The notes under the pieces: generated by a model
The model's database searches: none
The model's input: the letters and a program-made list of their open reading frames with translations, nothing else
Told to the model about the DNA's origin: nothing
Position numbers and translations under genes: made by a program
DNA from: Riemerella columbina
GTDB taxonomy: Bacteria > Bacteroidota > Bacteroidia > Flavobacteriales > Weeksellaceae
Length of the DNA: 64,000 bases
Assembly (NCBI RefSeq): GCF_030517065.1
Contig: NZ_CP103950.1
Location: forward strand, 558,001-622,000
Direction: 5' to 3'
Part shown: in pieces, positions 41,368-49,733 of the stretch
How positions within the stretch are numbered: the stretch's first letter is position 1
Layout of the letters: each line of letters begins with the position of its first letter

Positions 41368-42435
41368 ATGGATTTACTAACTTTTAAACTGATATTAGTC
41401 GTTTCTCTTTTCATCTTATCCCTTACAGTAGCCGCATATTCTACTTGGGCAGAAAGAAAAGTAGCCGCACTAATGCAAGACAGAATGGGACCTAACAGAA
41501 CAGGACCTTTGGGACTTTTACAGCCGCTGGCAGATGGTGGTAAGTTCTTCTTTAAAGAAGATTTTATCCCACGAAATGCGGAAAAATTCCTCTTTATCTT
41601 AGGCCCTGGTTTAGTGATGTTTATCTCGTTGATTACAGGGGCGGTGATCCCTTGGGGCAAGAGTTTAAATATTGCAGGACATTCTTTTGACCTCCAAGTT
41701 GCCAATGTAGATGTTGGTGTGCTTTACCTGATCGGTATGGTATCCATTGGGGTTTATGGCATTATGATTGGTGGCTGGGCTTCTAATAATAAATACTCGC
41801 TTATTGGTGCGATCCGTGCTTCTTCGCAGATGATTTCTTATGAATTGGCGATGGGGCTGGCACTACTTTCCATCATTATGATGGCGGGTTCATTAGACTT
41901 AAAAGTCATTACCGAAGCGCAAGCCTCAGGGCAAATTTGGGGTATTCTTCCCGAAGTTTCAGGGATGAACTGGAATATTTTCTATCAGCCTGTGGCATTT
42001 TTGGTATTTTTTGTAGCGGCGTTGGCAGAGTGTAACCGCCACCCTTTTGACCTTCCAGAGTGCGAAGCAGAGCTGGTGGCAGGGTTTATGACGGAATATT
42101 CCGCGATGAAATTAGGGCTTTATATGTTTGGAGAATATGTGAATATGTTCATCTCTAATGCCTTGATGGTGGTTTTATTCTTCGGTGGATACAACTACCC
42201 TGGTATAGAGTGGGTTACTACCAACTATGGTGAAAATATCGCAGGGGTTTTAAGTGTAATCGCCTTTTTATCCAAAGCCTTTTTTGGTATTTTTGTCTTT
42301 ATGTGGATCCGATGGACTCTACCGAGATTTAGATACGACCAACTGATGCATTTAGGTTGGAAAACGCTAATTCCTTTGGCTTTAGTTAATCTATTGGTCA
42401 CAGGCGCTGTCATTTTAGCCTTTGCTAATGCTTAA
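41368..42435 (+). CDS. nuoH: NADH-quinone oxidoreductase subunit H
   Basis: 355 residues, eight or nine membrane helices. Diagnostic loops: WAERKVAALMQDRMGPNRTGPLGLLQPLADGGKFFFKED near 28-66, and CNRHPFDLPECEAELVAGFMTEYSAMK near 223-249. It forms the entry tunnel for quinone at the membrane-arm heel. Two bases separate it from nuoG. Confidence 0.97.
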   Translation: MDLLTFKLILVVSLFILSLTVAAYSTWAERKVAALMQDRMGPNRTGPLGLLQPLADGGKFFFKEDFIPRNAEKFLFILGPGLVMFISLITGAVIPWGKSLNIAGHSFDLQVANVDVGVLYLIGMVSIGVYGIMIGGWASNNKYSLIGAIRASSQMISYELAMGLALLSIIMMAGSLDLKVITEAQASGQIWGILPEVSGMNWNIFYQPVAFLVFFVAALAECNRHPFDLPECEAELVAGFMTEYSAMKLGLYMFGEYVNMFISNALMVVLFFGGYNYPGIEWVTTNYGENIAGVLSVIAFLSKAFFGIFVFMWIRWTLPRFRYDQLMHLGWKTLIPLALVNLLVTGAVILAFANA

Positions 42436-42500
42436 TTTTTAATAAAAGAGAGAAAAAAGATGCCCCAGAGTGGGATCTCAATGAAAATATTATAAATCTG

Positions 42501-43031
42501 ATGAAATTAACCAATCGTTCAAAAGTGGTTTCTAACAAGAAGATGACTTTGGCAGAGAAAGTCTATATCCCCGCAATTGCTAAGGGGATGAGCATCACGC
42601 TGAAGCATTTCTTTAAGAAAGACCATACCATACAATATCCAGAAGAAGTAAAGCCACGTGCAGCCATTTGGCGGGGTCGGCATATTTTGAAAAGAGATGA
42701 ACAAGGCAGAGAGCGTTGCACGGCGTGTGGGCTTTGTGCGGTGGCTTGCCCTGCGGAAGCGATTACGATGACCGCTGCAGAGCGTACCAAAGAGGAAATG
42801 AACCTCTACCGTGAGGAAAAATATGCCTCTACTTACGAAATCAATATGTTGAGATGTATTTTCTGCGGTATGTGCGAAGATGCCTGCCCTAAATCTGCCA
42901 TTTATCTAACGGATAGATTGGTAGATGCAGAGCCTAACCGCGCCCTATTCATCTATGGTAAAGACAAACTTTTGGAAGATGTGAACCATAGAATAGACAT
43001 TACAGAACGACAAAAAAAATCTTATCACTAA
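42501..43031 (+). CDS. nuoI: NADH-quinone oxidoreductase subunit I
   Basis: 176 residues. Two CxxCxxCxxxCP ferredoxin motifs, CTACGLCAVACP near 74 and CIFCGMCEDACP near 119, bind clusters N6a and N6b. The N-terminal amphipathic helix (AIAKGMSITLKHFFK) docks on the membrane. NuoI passes electrons from NuoG to the N2 cluster of NuoB. 4 bases precede nuoJ. Confidence 0.97.
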   Translation: MKLTNRSKVVSNKKMTLAEKVYIPAIAKGMSITLKHFFKKDHTIQYPEEVKPRAAIWRGRHILKRDEQGRERCTACGLCAVACPAEAITMTAAERTKEEMNLYREEKYASTYEINMLRCIFCGMCEDACPKSAIYLTDRLVDAEPNRALFIYGKDKLLEDVNHRIDITERQKKSYH

Positions 43032-43035
43032 TACT

Positions 43036-43533
43036 ATGGAGTTAGCTATTTTTTATATCATATCTGGATTAGCGGTGGTGAGTGCTATTTATTTCGTAGC
43101 CTCTAAAAATCCACTGTATAGCATATTGTCTTTGGTGATTACTTTTTTCTCCATAGCGGGGCTTTATATCTTGCTCAATGCTCAGTTTTTAGGCATTGTA
43201 CAGATCATCGTGTATGCGGGAGCCATTATGGTTTTGTTCCTATATGTGCTAATGATGTTGAACTTGAAATCTCAAGATGAAGGTAAAAAACACAACCTGA
43301 TGAAGGTGGCAGGGGTATTCTCGGCAGGGCTTTTATTGGTTGGATTTTTAGGTTTTTTCCGAGGCTATAGCAGCAACCAATTGGTGATCGCAGAGGTGGC
43401 GCAAGGCGTAGGGCTGACCAAAAACTTAGGTCAATTATTGTTTAATGAATATGTACTTCCGTTTGAATTGGCTTCAATCCTGATCCTTTCTGGGATTGTG
43501 GGGGCAGTGCTTATTGGTAAAAAAGATTTATAA
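43036..43533 (+). CDS. nuoJ: NADH-quinone oxidoreductase subunit J
   Basis: 165 residues, five membrane helices. The conserved third helix with the bulge region reads FLGIVQIIVYAGAIMVLFLYVLMML near 54-78, as in other NuoJ proteins. It is a membrane-arm subunit that links the quinone site with the antiporter-like subunits. Five bases separate it from nuoK. Confidence 0.95.
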   Translation: MELAIFYIISGLAVVSAIYFVASKNPLYSILSLVITFFSIAGLYILLNAQFLGIVQIIVYAGAIMVLFLYVLMMLNLKSQDEGKKHNLMKVAGVFSAGLLLVGFLGFFRGYSSNQLVIAEVAQGVGLTKNLGQLLFNEYVLPFELASILILSGIVGAVLIGKKDL

Positions 43534-43538
43534 GAGAG

Positions 43539-43868
43539 ATGAACGAAATCAATACTTTTGTACAGCATATCCCATTAGAATATTTTATCGTTCTATCGTT
43601 ATTTTTATTCTGTTTGGGTGTTTTAGGCGTTTTGTTAAGAAAAAATGCCATTATTATTCTGGGCTGCGTAGAGCTGATGCTCAATTCTGTAAATCTCTTA
43701 TTGGTAGCATTTTCTACTTATTATGGAGACGCCCATGGGCAGATGTTGGTATTCTTTATTATGGTGGTTGCCGCGGCAGAAGTGGCGGTAGGTTTGGCCA
43801 TTATCACTATGATGTACAGAAATACCAAGTCTGTGGATATTAGTATTTTAAATAAATTAAAAGGATAA
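43539..43868 (+). CDS. nuoK: NADH-quinone oxidoreductase subunit K
   Basis: 109 residues, three membrane helices. The second helix carries the conserved Glu in GCVELMLNSVNLLLVAF near 41-57, and the third helix has Glu in VAAAEVAVGLAI near 78-89. Both belong to the proton path. NuoK is MrpC-like. Seven bases precede nuoL. Confidence 0.96.
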   Translation: MNEINTFVQHIPLEYFIVLSLFLFCLGVLGVLLRKNAIIILGCVELMLNSVNLLLVAFSTYYGDAHGQMLVFFIMVVAAAEVAVGLAIITMMYRNTKSVDISILNKLKG

Positions 43869-43875
43869 AAGAAAT

Positions 43876-45765
43876 ATGGAAAATATCGTTTATGCAATTG
43901 TTCTTTTTCCTTTGGTAGGTTTTTTAATCAACGGATTATTAGGGAAAAAGTTACCAAAGATAGTGGTAGGCGGTCTGGCTACGGCTGTCGTATTTGTATC
44001 GTTTTTACTTTCGGCATATCTGTTCACGCAGTTTAGTGCAGACACGCCAGCGTTGGTCGTAAAAGCCTTTGAATGGTTTAGAGTGAATGGCATCTCAGTT
44101 GATTTTGGCTTTCAGATTGACCAATTATCATTGATGATGATGATGATCATTACAGGGATTGGCTCTTTGATCCACCTTTATTCTATTGGTTATATGAGTC
44201 ACGATGCTGGTTTTTATAAATTCTTTACCTATCTCAACCTTTTCATCTTCTCAATGTTACTATTGGTGATGGGGAGCAACTACTTGATTTTATTCATCGG
44301 TTGGGAAGGCGTAGGGCTTTGCTCTTACCTTTTGATAGGTTTTTGGTATAAAAACGAAGACTATGGCAAAGCGGCAAGAAAGGCTTTCATTATGAACCGT
44401 ATTGGGGACTTAGGTCTACTCATCGGGATTTTTATGCTGGCACATTATACCCACGCGGTAGATTATCTTAGTGTAGCGCAAAACGCGTCGTTATTTGAGG
44501 CAGATGGCGCCATCATCACCTTTATCACTTTGAGTTTATTCATTGGTGCTGTAGGGAAGTCGGCGCAGTTGCCGCTATTCACTTGGTTGCCAGATGCTAT
44601 GGCAGGGCCAACGCCTGTTTCCGCACTCATCCACGCCGCTACGATGGTTACGGCAGGGATTTACCTCATTGTGCGTTCTAACTTCTTATACACTTTGGCG
44701 CCAACCACGATGAATGTGATTTTAATCGTAGCCTTAGTTACTGCTGCCGTTGCAGCATTCATTGCATTAAGACAAAACGATATTAAAAAAGTCTTAGCCT
44801 ATTCTACGGTATCTCAGTTAGGTTTTATGTTTGTGGCTTTAGGCGTAGGCGCTTACACTGCCGCGATATTCCACTTGATGACGCACGCGTTTTTCAAAGC
44901 ATTATTATTCTTAGGCTCTGGTTCTGTAATCCATGCGATGGGCGGCGAGCAAGATATGCGTTTTATGGGTGGGCTGAAAAAATACATTCCAGTGACCCAC
45001 GCGACTTTCCTCATCGGAACATTAGCCATTTCGGGGATGCCGCTATTCTCAGGGATGATTTCTAAAGATGAAATTTTAGTTTCTGCTTTTGCCAAAAATC
45101 CTATTTTTTGGTTTGTGCTATTCATTATTGCGGCACTTACGGCAACTTATATGTTCAGACTTTATTATCTCACTTTTCACGGCGAGTTTAGAGGCACCGA
45201 GGAACAAAAGCACCACCTACACGAAAGTCCACTCAATATGACTTTACCATTGATGATTTTGGCTGTGCTTTCTGTGGTGGGCGGCTTTATTAATTTGCCT
45301 CATTTTATTGGACACGGCAAGTTCCAGTTTTTACACCATTGGTTAGAGCGCCTTTATGTTAATCTACCGCATTTGGAAGAAGTTCCTTTCGGTAGAGAGA
45401 TGGTGCTATTGGGCTTAACAGTACTGATGTTCATTTTGGTATGGATTGGCGTAAGATACCTTTATGTGGTGAAGAAAAAACAACCACAGGCGCATTATAG
45501 CGGTTGGGAAAAACTATCAGAGCATAAACTTTACATTGATGAAATCTATCATATGGTGGTTGTAAAGCCTGTGGAGATTTTAGGTAAAGCCTCTTCAGTT
45601 TTTGATAAAGAATTGATAGACCGCTTGGTGAACGGCGTAGGCTTAGGCGCCATAGGTTCTGGTCGATTGTTTAAGAAAATACAGAATGGAAATGTAGAAG
45701 CTTATGTTTTCGTGATGTCTTTAGCCATAGGGATTATTTTAATTATTAACTTTTTAGTTCTATAA
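43876..45765 (+). CDS. nuoL: NADH-quinone oxidoreductase subunit L
   Basis: 629 residues, about 16 membrane helices. Antiporter-like core with NYLILFIGWEGVGLCSYLLIGFW near 136 (essential Glu in helix 5), SAQLPLFTWLPDAMAGPTPVSALIHAATMVTAG near 235-267 (Lys/His path), and DIKKVLAYSTVSQLGFMF near 305. The long C-terminal lateral helix is present (YIDEIYHMVVVKPVEIL onward). It is the distal proton-pumping subunit. Four bases before nuoM. Confidence 0.97.
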   Translation: MENIVYAIVLFPLVGFLINGLLGKKLPKIVVGGLATAVVFVSFLLSAYLFTQFSADTPALVVKAFEWFRVNGISVDFGFQIDQLSLMMMMIITGIGSLIHLYSIGYMSHDAGFYKFFTYLNLFIFSMLLLVMGSNYLILFIGWEGVGLCSYLLIGFWYKNEDYGKAARKAFIMNRIGDLGLLIGIFMLAHYTHAVDYLSVAQNASLFEADGAIITFITLSLFIGAVGKSAQLPLFTWLPDAMAGPTPVSALIHAATMVTAGIYLIVRSNFLYTLAPTTMNVILIVALVTAAVAAFIALRQNDIKKVLAYSTVSQLGFMFVALGVGAYTAAIFHLMTHAFFKALLFLGSGSVIHAMGGEQDMRFMGGLKKYIPVTHATFLIGTLAISGMPLFSGMISKDEILVSAFAKNPIFWFVLFIIAALTATYMFRLYYLTFHGEFRGTEEQKHHLHESPLNMTLPLMILAVLSVVGGFINLPHFIGHGKFQFLHHWLERLYVNLPHLEEVPFGREMVLLGLTVLMFILVWIGVRYLYVVKKKQPQAHYSGWEKLSEHKLYIDEIYHMVVVKPVEILGKASSVFDKELIDRLVNGVGLGAIGSGRLFKKIQNGNVEAYVFVMSLAIGIILIINFLVL

Positions 45766-45769
45766 TATA

Positions 45770-47254
45770 ATGTTGTTATCATTGTTATTATTACCTCTTG
45801 TAGGTTCAGGATTGGTTTTCGCATGGAAGGGCACGCAGAGCAAATACTTGGCACTATTGGTCGCCTTGGCTCAGCTGGTAATTTCCGCTATGATGCTATG
45901 CCAGTTTAATTTCTCAGATACGCTTGGCGGAGAGTTGCAGTACCAATTTCGTTATGAATGGAGTGCATTCTTGCGGAGTAGCCTTTATTTCGGGATTGAT
46001 GGTATGGGAATGTTGTTGGTATTGCTCACCAATATTTTAGTGCCTGTGGTGATCCTTTCATCATTTAATGAAAAAACACCGTACAGAAATACATTCTATG
46101 CCCTCATTCTGTTGATGCAGTTTGGGTTAATCGGTGTGTTTACAGCATTAGATGGACTATTGTTCTACATCTTCTGGGAGGCTACCCTTATCCCAATTTG
46201 GCTCATTTGCGGACTTTGGGGGCAAGAAGACCAACGCATAAAAGTCACCACTAAGTTCTTTGTTTATACCTTCTCAGGCTCATTGTTGATGTTGGTCGGC
46301 TTGGTGTATCTTTATAATTATGCGGATTCTTTTACGGTTCAAGATTTATATTACGCAACGCTTAGTGCAGAGCAACAAACTTTCATTTTTTGGTTGATTT
46401 TTATGGCATTTGCGGTTAAATTACCTGTATTTCCGTTTCACACTTGGCAACCAGACACTTATACCTATGCACCTACGCAGGGCTCTATGTTGCTGTCTGG
46501 GATTATGCTAAAAATGGCGATATTCGGGATTTTAAGATATTTATTACCAATCGTTCCAGAAGCTTTATTGGGCGTATCTGGGAAAATCGTGTTGGCATTA
46601 GCCATTTGTGGTATTATCTACGGTGCCCTAATTGCGATTGTCAATAACGATGTGAAGCGCATTATCGCTTATTCCTCACTATCGCATGTGGGGCTGATGG
46701 TGGCAGGGATTTTTGCTTCGGCGCTCCTTACCCTCAATGGTACTTTTACCTATGAAGGTGCTGAGGGGGCTTTGGTGCAAACCTTCGCTCACGGGATCAA
46801 TGTGGTGGGCTTATTCTACTGCGCCGATATTCTAATGAAACGATTTAGCACCCGAGATATACGCCAAATGGGCGGGCTGGCAAGGGTAGCGCCTAAATTT
46901 GCCGTATTGTTTATGATCATACTTTTAGGTTCTATGGCGGTGCCGCTGACCAATGGTTTCATCGGTGAGTTTATCCTCCTTAAATCGGTGTTTGATTATA
47001 ATGTTTTAGCCGCGATTATTTCTGGGCTTACCATCATTTTAGCCGCTGTTTATCTGTTAAGATTATACGGAAAAACGATGTTTGGAGAAGGTGATGCAGA
47101 AGTTTTAGCACAAGCCAAAGATCTCTCGGCGGTAGAGTTTTCGGTATTGGCAATTCTTGCGGTATTTGTGATTGCCTTGGGGATCTTCCCAGCAGGCATT
47201 ATAGAAATGGTACAGGCGTCATTGAAGTTCGTTTATGCAGCAATGGTCTATTAG
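45770..47254 (+). CDS. nuoM: NADH-quinone oxidoreductase subunit M
   Basis: 494 residues, about 14 helices. Characteristic pieces: FYIFWEATLIPIWLICGLWG near 131-150 (key Glu), KLPVFPFHTWQPDTYTYAPTQGSMLLSGIMLKM near 217-249 and DVKRIIAYSSLSHVGLMVAG near 299-318. In most NuoM the second motif reads HTWLPDAHTEAPT. Here it is HTWQPDTYTYAPT, so the His usually found in that loop is Tyr. This is a Bacteroidetes-style difference and does not look damaging. It is a proton-pumping antiporter-like subunit. Confidence 0.96.
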   Translation: MLLSLLLLPLVGSGLVFAWKGTQSKYLALLVALAQLVISAMMLCQFNFSDTLGGELQYQFRYEWSAFLRSSLYFGIDGMGMLLVLLTNILVPVVILSSFNEKTPYRNTFYALILLMQFGLIGVFTALDGLLFYIFWEATLIPIWLICGLWGQEDQRIKVTTKFFVYTFSGSLLMLVGLVYLYNYADSFTVQDLYYATLSAEQQTFIFWLIFMAFAVKLPVFPFHTWQPDTYTYAPTQGSMLLSGIMLKMAIFGILRYLLPIVPEALLGVSGKIVLALAICGIIYGALIAIVNNDVKRIIAYSSLSHVGLMVAGIFASALLTLNGTFTYEGAEGALVQTFAHGINVVGLFYCADILMKRFSTRDIRQMGGLARVAPKFAVLFMIILLGSMAVPLTNGFIGEFILLKSVFDYNVLAAIISGLTIILAAVYLLRLYGKTMFGEGDAEVLAQAKDLSAVEFSVLAILAVFVIALGIFPAGIIEMVQASLKFVYAAMVY

Positions 47255-47276
47255 TAATAAGATAATTTAAGAAAAA

Positions 47277-48659
47277 ATGAGTGTTTTAACGATTATATTT
47301 ATCACGGCGGTTGCCGCTTTATTTACAGGCGTTTTTAATCAAGGCAAATATGCACGGTATGTGGGCATTATCGGTTTAGCATTGGCTTTATATGTGAGCT
47401 ATTTGCCCGAGTGTTCTTTCTTTGAGAAATACCAAGCGATGTATCAATTTGATGCCACTGCTGCACTTTTCAGTAAAATCAGCATTGGGATTACCATTTT
47501 AATATTTTTTATAGGAGGCTTTGCGTTCAGCAACCATAGAAGCCATCAATCCGAACTCTATGCACTGATGCTATTCTCGCTCTGTGGAGGTGTTATTTTA
47601 TTTGGATTTCAAAATTTGGTCATGCTCTTTTTGGGGGTAGAAATTTTGTCCATTCCGCTTTATGTGCTAGCGGGCAGTGCCAAAACGAATCTCCGCTCCA
47701 TAGAAGCCTCTATGAAATATTTCCTTATGGGGGCTTTTGCTACAGGCTTTCTTCTTTTAGGAATTGCCTTAATCTACGGCAGCACAGGAAGTTTTGATAT
47801 GGATATTATCCATCTGTATAGCGTGAATTACGGCGGAAACAAAATGTTTGTTTTAGGTATTTTGATGATGCTCGTGGCGATGACTTTTAAAGTATCTTTG
47901 GCACCGTTCCATATGTGGAGCCCAGATGTGTACCAAGGGGCGCCTTCGTTGGTCACGGCGTTTATGGCTTCGGTAGTTAAAATATCCGCATTCTACGCGT
48001 TGTATAAAGTATTCACTTTAGGATTTTTAGGCAGCTTCCCTATCTGGGCAGATGTTATGGCAGCGCTGATCATCATCACACTGATTTTAGCCAACTTATT
48101 AGGGTTGGTGCAGTCCAACGCCAAGCGGATGTTGGCGTATTCATCGGTGTCTCACGCTAGCTATTTGGCTTTAATATTCTTTGGTTTTAATAGTGCTTCT
48201 GCCAATATTTTGGCGTTCTACTTATTGGCTTACTCACTGGCTACGGTAGGGGTATTTATGTGCCTCATTTGGGTGGAAAAACTCAAAAGAGAAACCTCAT
48301 ACGAAGCCTTCAACGGTCTTGCCAAAACAGAGCCTCTGCTGGCAGTGGTAGCCGCGATTTCTTTATTATCTATGGCGGGTATTCCGCTAACTGCAGGGTT
48401 TATCGCGAAGTTTAATTTGTTTAGCCAAGCCATTTCAGGCGGCGTTACGCTATTGGTCATCATTGCGGTGATTGGCTCTGCGCTGAGTATTGCGTACTAC
48501 CTTAGGTTGATTATCGTGATGTTCTTTTATAAAGAAAGCACTTTCAAAACCAGTGAAAAAGTCAGCCTAACTTATAACATCGTATCGGTGGTGATTATAG
48601 CGCTCATTATTGCGTTGGGCGTGGCTCCAGATACTTTCGTGATGTTATTTAATATTTAA
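47277..48659 (+). CDS. nuoN: NADH-quinone oxidoreductase subunit N
   Basis: 460 residues, about 14 helices. NLVMLFLGVEILSIPLYVLAG near 118-138 contains the helix-5 Glu. FKVSLAPFHMWSPDVYQGAPSLVTAFMASVVKISAFY near 207-243 and NAKRMLAYSSVSHASYLAL near 281-299 complete the antiporter signature. It is the last gene of the nuo operon and is followed by a strong terminator. Together with nuoA-M all thirteen gene products expected when C and D are separate, fourteen subunits in all, are present. Confidence 0.96.
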   Translation: MSVLTIIFITAVAALFTGVFNQGKYARYVGIIGLALALYVSYLPECSFFEKYQAMYQFDATAALFSKISIGITILIFFIGGFAFSNHRSHQSELYALMLFSLCGGVILFGFQNLVMLFLGVEILSIPLYVLAGSAKTNLRSIEASMKYFLMGAFATGFLLLGIALIYGSTGSFDMDIIHLYSVNYGGNKMFVLGILMMLVAMTFKVSLAPFHMWSPDVYQGAPSLVTAFMASVVKISAFYALYKVFTLGFLGSFPIWADVMAALIIITLILANLLGLVQSNAKRMLAYSSVSHASYLALIFFGFNSASANILAFYLLAYSLATVGVFMCLIWVEKLKRETSYEAFNGLAKTEPLLAVVAAISLLSMAGIPLTAGFIAKFNLFSQAISGGVTLLVIIAVIGSALSIAYYLRLIIVMFFYKESTFKTSEKVSLTYNIVSVVIIALIIALGVAPDTFVMLFNI

Positions 48660-48682
48660 AAAATACCATTTAAATAGAATAG

Positions 48683-48713
48683 AAAAAGCAAAGATAAATT
48701 CTTTGCTTTTTTT
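48683..48713 (+). terminator. Rho-independent terminator of the nuo operon
   Basis: AAAAAGCAAAG (48683-48693) pairs with CTTTGCTTTTT (48701-48711), loop of 7, T tract to 48713. It lies 24 bases after the nuoN stop. Confidence 0.92.
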
Positions 48714-48753
48714 GTTTGAGGCATCTCGCAGCGTTTTTTATCATAAAAACACT

Positions 48754-48761
48754 TATCTTTG
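48754..48761 (+). promoter_or_regulatory. -7 box of the lipoprotein gene
   Basis: TATCTTTG is an exact -7 match, 23 bases before the ATG at 48785 and downstream of an in-frame earlier start, so it supports the later start. Confidence 0.6.
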
Positions 48762-48784
48762 CCAAAATAATAAAAAATCAAGAA

Positions 48785-49636
48785 ATGAAAAAAGTGATTT
48801 TATTCTCGTTATTGGCAGTCGTAGCCATTTCTTGTAGGGGAACAGAAGAAGAACTACGAAATCGGTTACTGCCAATTAAACTAACTCAAACTTCTTATGG
48901 TAATGATGGTTTTATAGATGAAATTACAGAATATAACCTATCTTATAATGGAAACCATTTAGAAAAAGTGGAAGATAATCATGATTTTGTTCAAACATTC
49001 ACTTATCAAGGTAATAGGATTAAATCAATAGAAGGGCGGATTAAAGATAATTCTAATTTCTTGCAAACAGTTACATTTGAATATGATGATAAAGGTAATT
49101 TAACAAAAGAATTAAGAGTAGAGAAGGGAATACAATATTCAAAACCTTATTCTCTATTTATAGAGTATACTTATACCATACCACAGAATAATATGGTTAA
49201 CATTACTTATAATAGGGTAGAAAGGTATAATGGTGGGCAGAACTACTATGAAACAGGAACTTATGAATATACGCTAAACGCACAACAGCAAGTCATAAAA
49301 AGTGTTGGTAATTACATAGAAAGAAAAGAATACCCAGCAGATACAATAAGGAGATCAGAAACTTTGGAAATAGCTTATGATAATCAGAAATCTATATTTA
49401 AAAATGTAACGGGCTTAAACCGACTATCTTATGCTGAATATAATATCAATGGGCTCTTATCTTATCCTCATAATATTATAAATACTCGAGAGTATAGGGA
49501 TGGAGAATATTATGAGGATCGTAAAAGAGAAATTATATACAATGAAAAAGGTTATCCTTCAGAAATGACAGATCTTTCTAAAGGAAAATATACAGATTAT
49601 CATAAAGATGATATATTTAAAATAGAATATCAATAA
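48785..49636 (+). CDS. hypothetical lipoprotein with YD-like strands
   Basis: 283 residues from the ATG at 48785. MKKVILFSLLAVVAISC gives a lipobox with Cys17. The upstream extension of the frame lacks a signal and precedes the promoter box, so it was dropped. The mature chain is a run of beta strands with Y-D/N-G turns (YNLSYNGNHLEKVED, FTYQGNRIKSIEG, FEYDDKGNLTKEL, IIYNEKGYPSEM), reminiscent of YD/RHS-like or DUF4595-like proteins of Bacteroidetes. It is noticeably richer in AT and in N/Y/K codons than its neighbours. It stands alone between two terminators. Function is unknown, probably an outer-membrane lipoprotein. Confidence 0.75.
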   Translation: MKKVILFSLLAVVAISCRGTEEELRNRLLPIKLTQTSYGNDGFIDEITEYNLSYNGNHLEKVEDNHDFVQTFTYQGNRIKSIEGRIKDNSNFLQTVTFEYDDKGNLTKELRVEKGIQYSKPYSLFIEYTYTIPQNNMVNITYNRVERYNGGQNYYETGTYEYTLNAQQQVIKSVGNYIERKEYPADTIRRSETLEIAYDNQKSIFKNVTGLNRLSYAEYNINGLLSYPHNIINTREYRDGEYYEDRKREIIYNEKGYPSEMTDLSKGKYTDYHKDDIFKIEYQ

Positions 49637-49674
49637 AAATATTTTCACTCATATTATAAAACAAATACAAAAAT

Positions 49675-49708
49675 CACCGCGGCTCAAACGAAAGTTTGAG
49701 CCGCGGTG
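49675..49708 (-). terminator. 15-bp perfect hairpin, terminator of the TonB receptor gene
   Basis: CACCGCGGCTCAAAC (49675-49689) pairs perfectly with GTTTGAGCCGCGGTG (49694-49708) around a GAAA loop. On the minus strand it is followed by ATTTTTG. It sits between convergent genes and probably stops both. Confidence 0.9.
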
Positions 49709-49733
49709 GGGTTTAAAAATATCACCTTTAATC

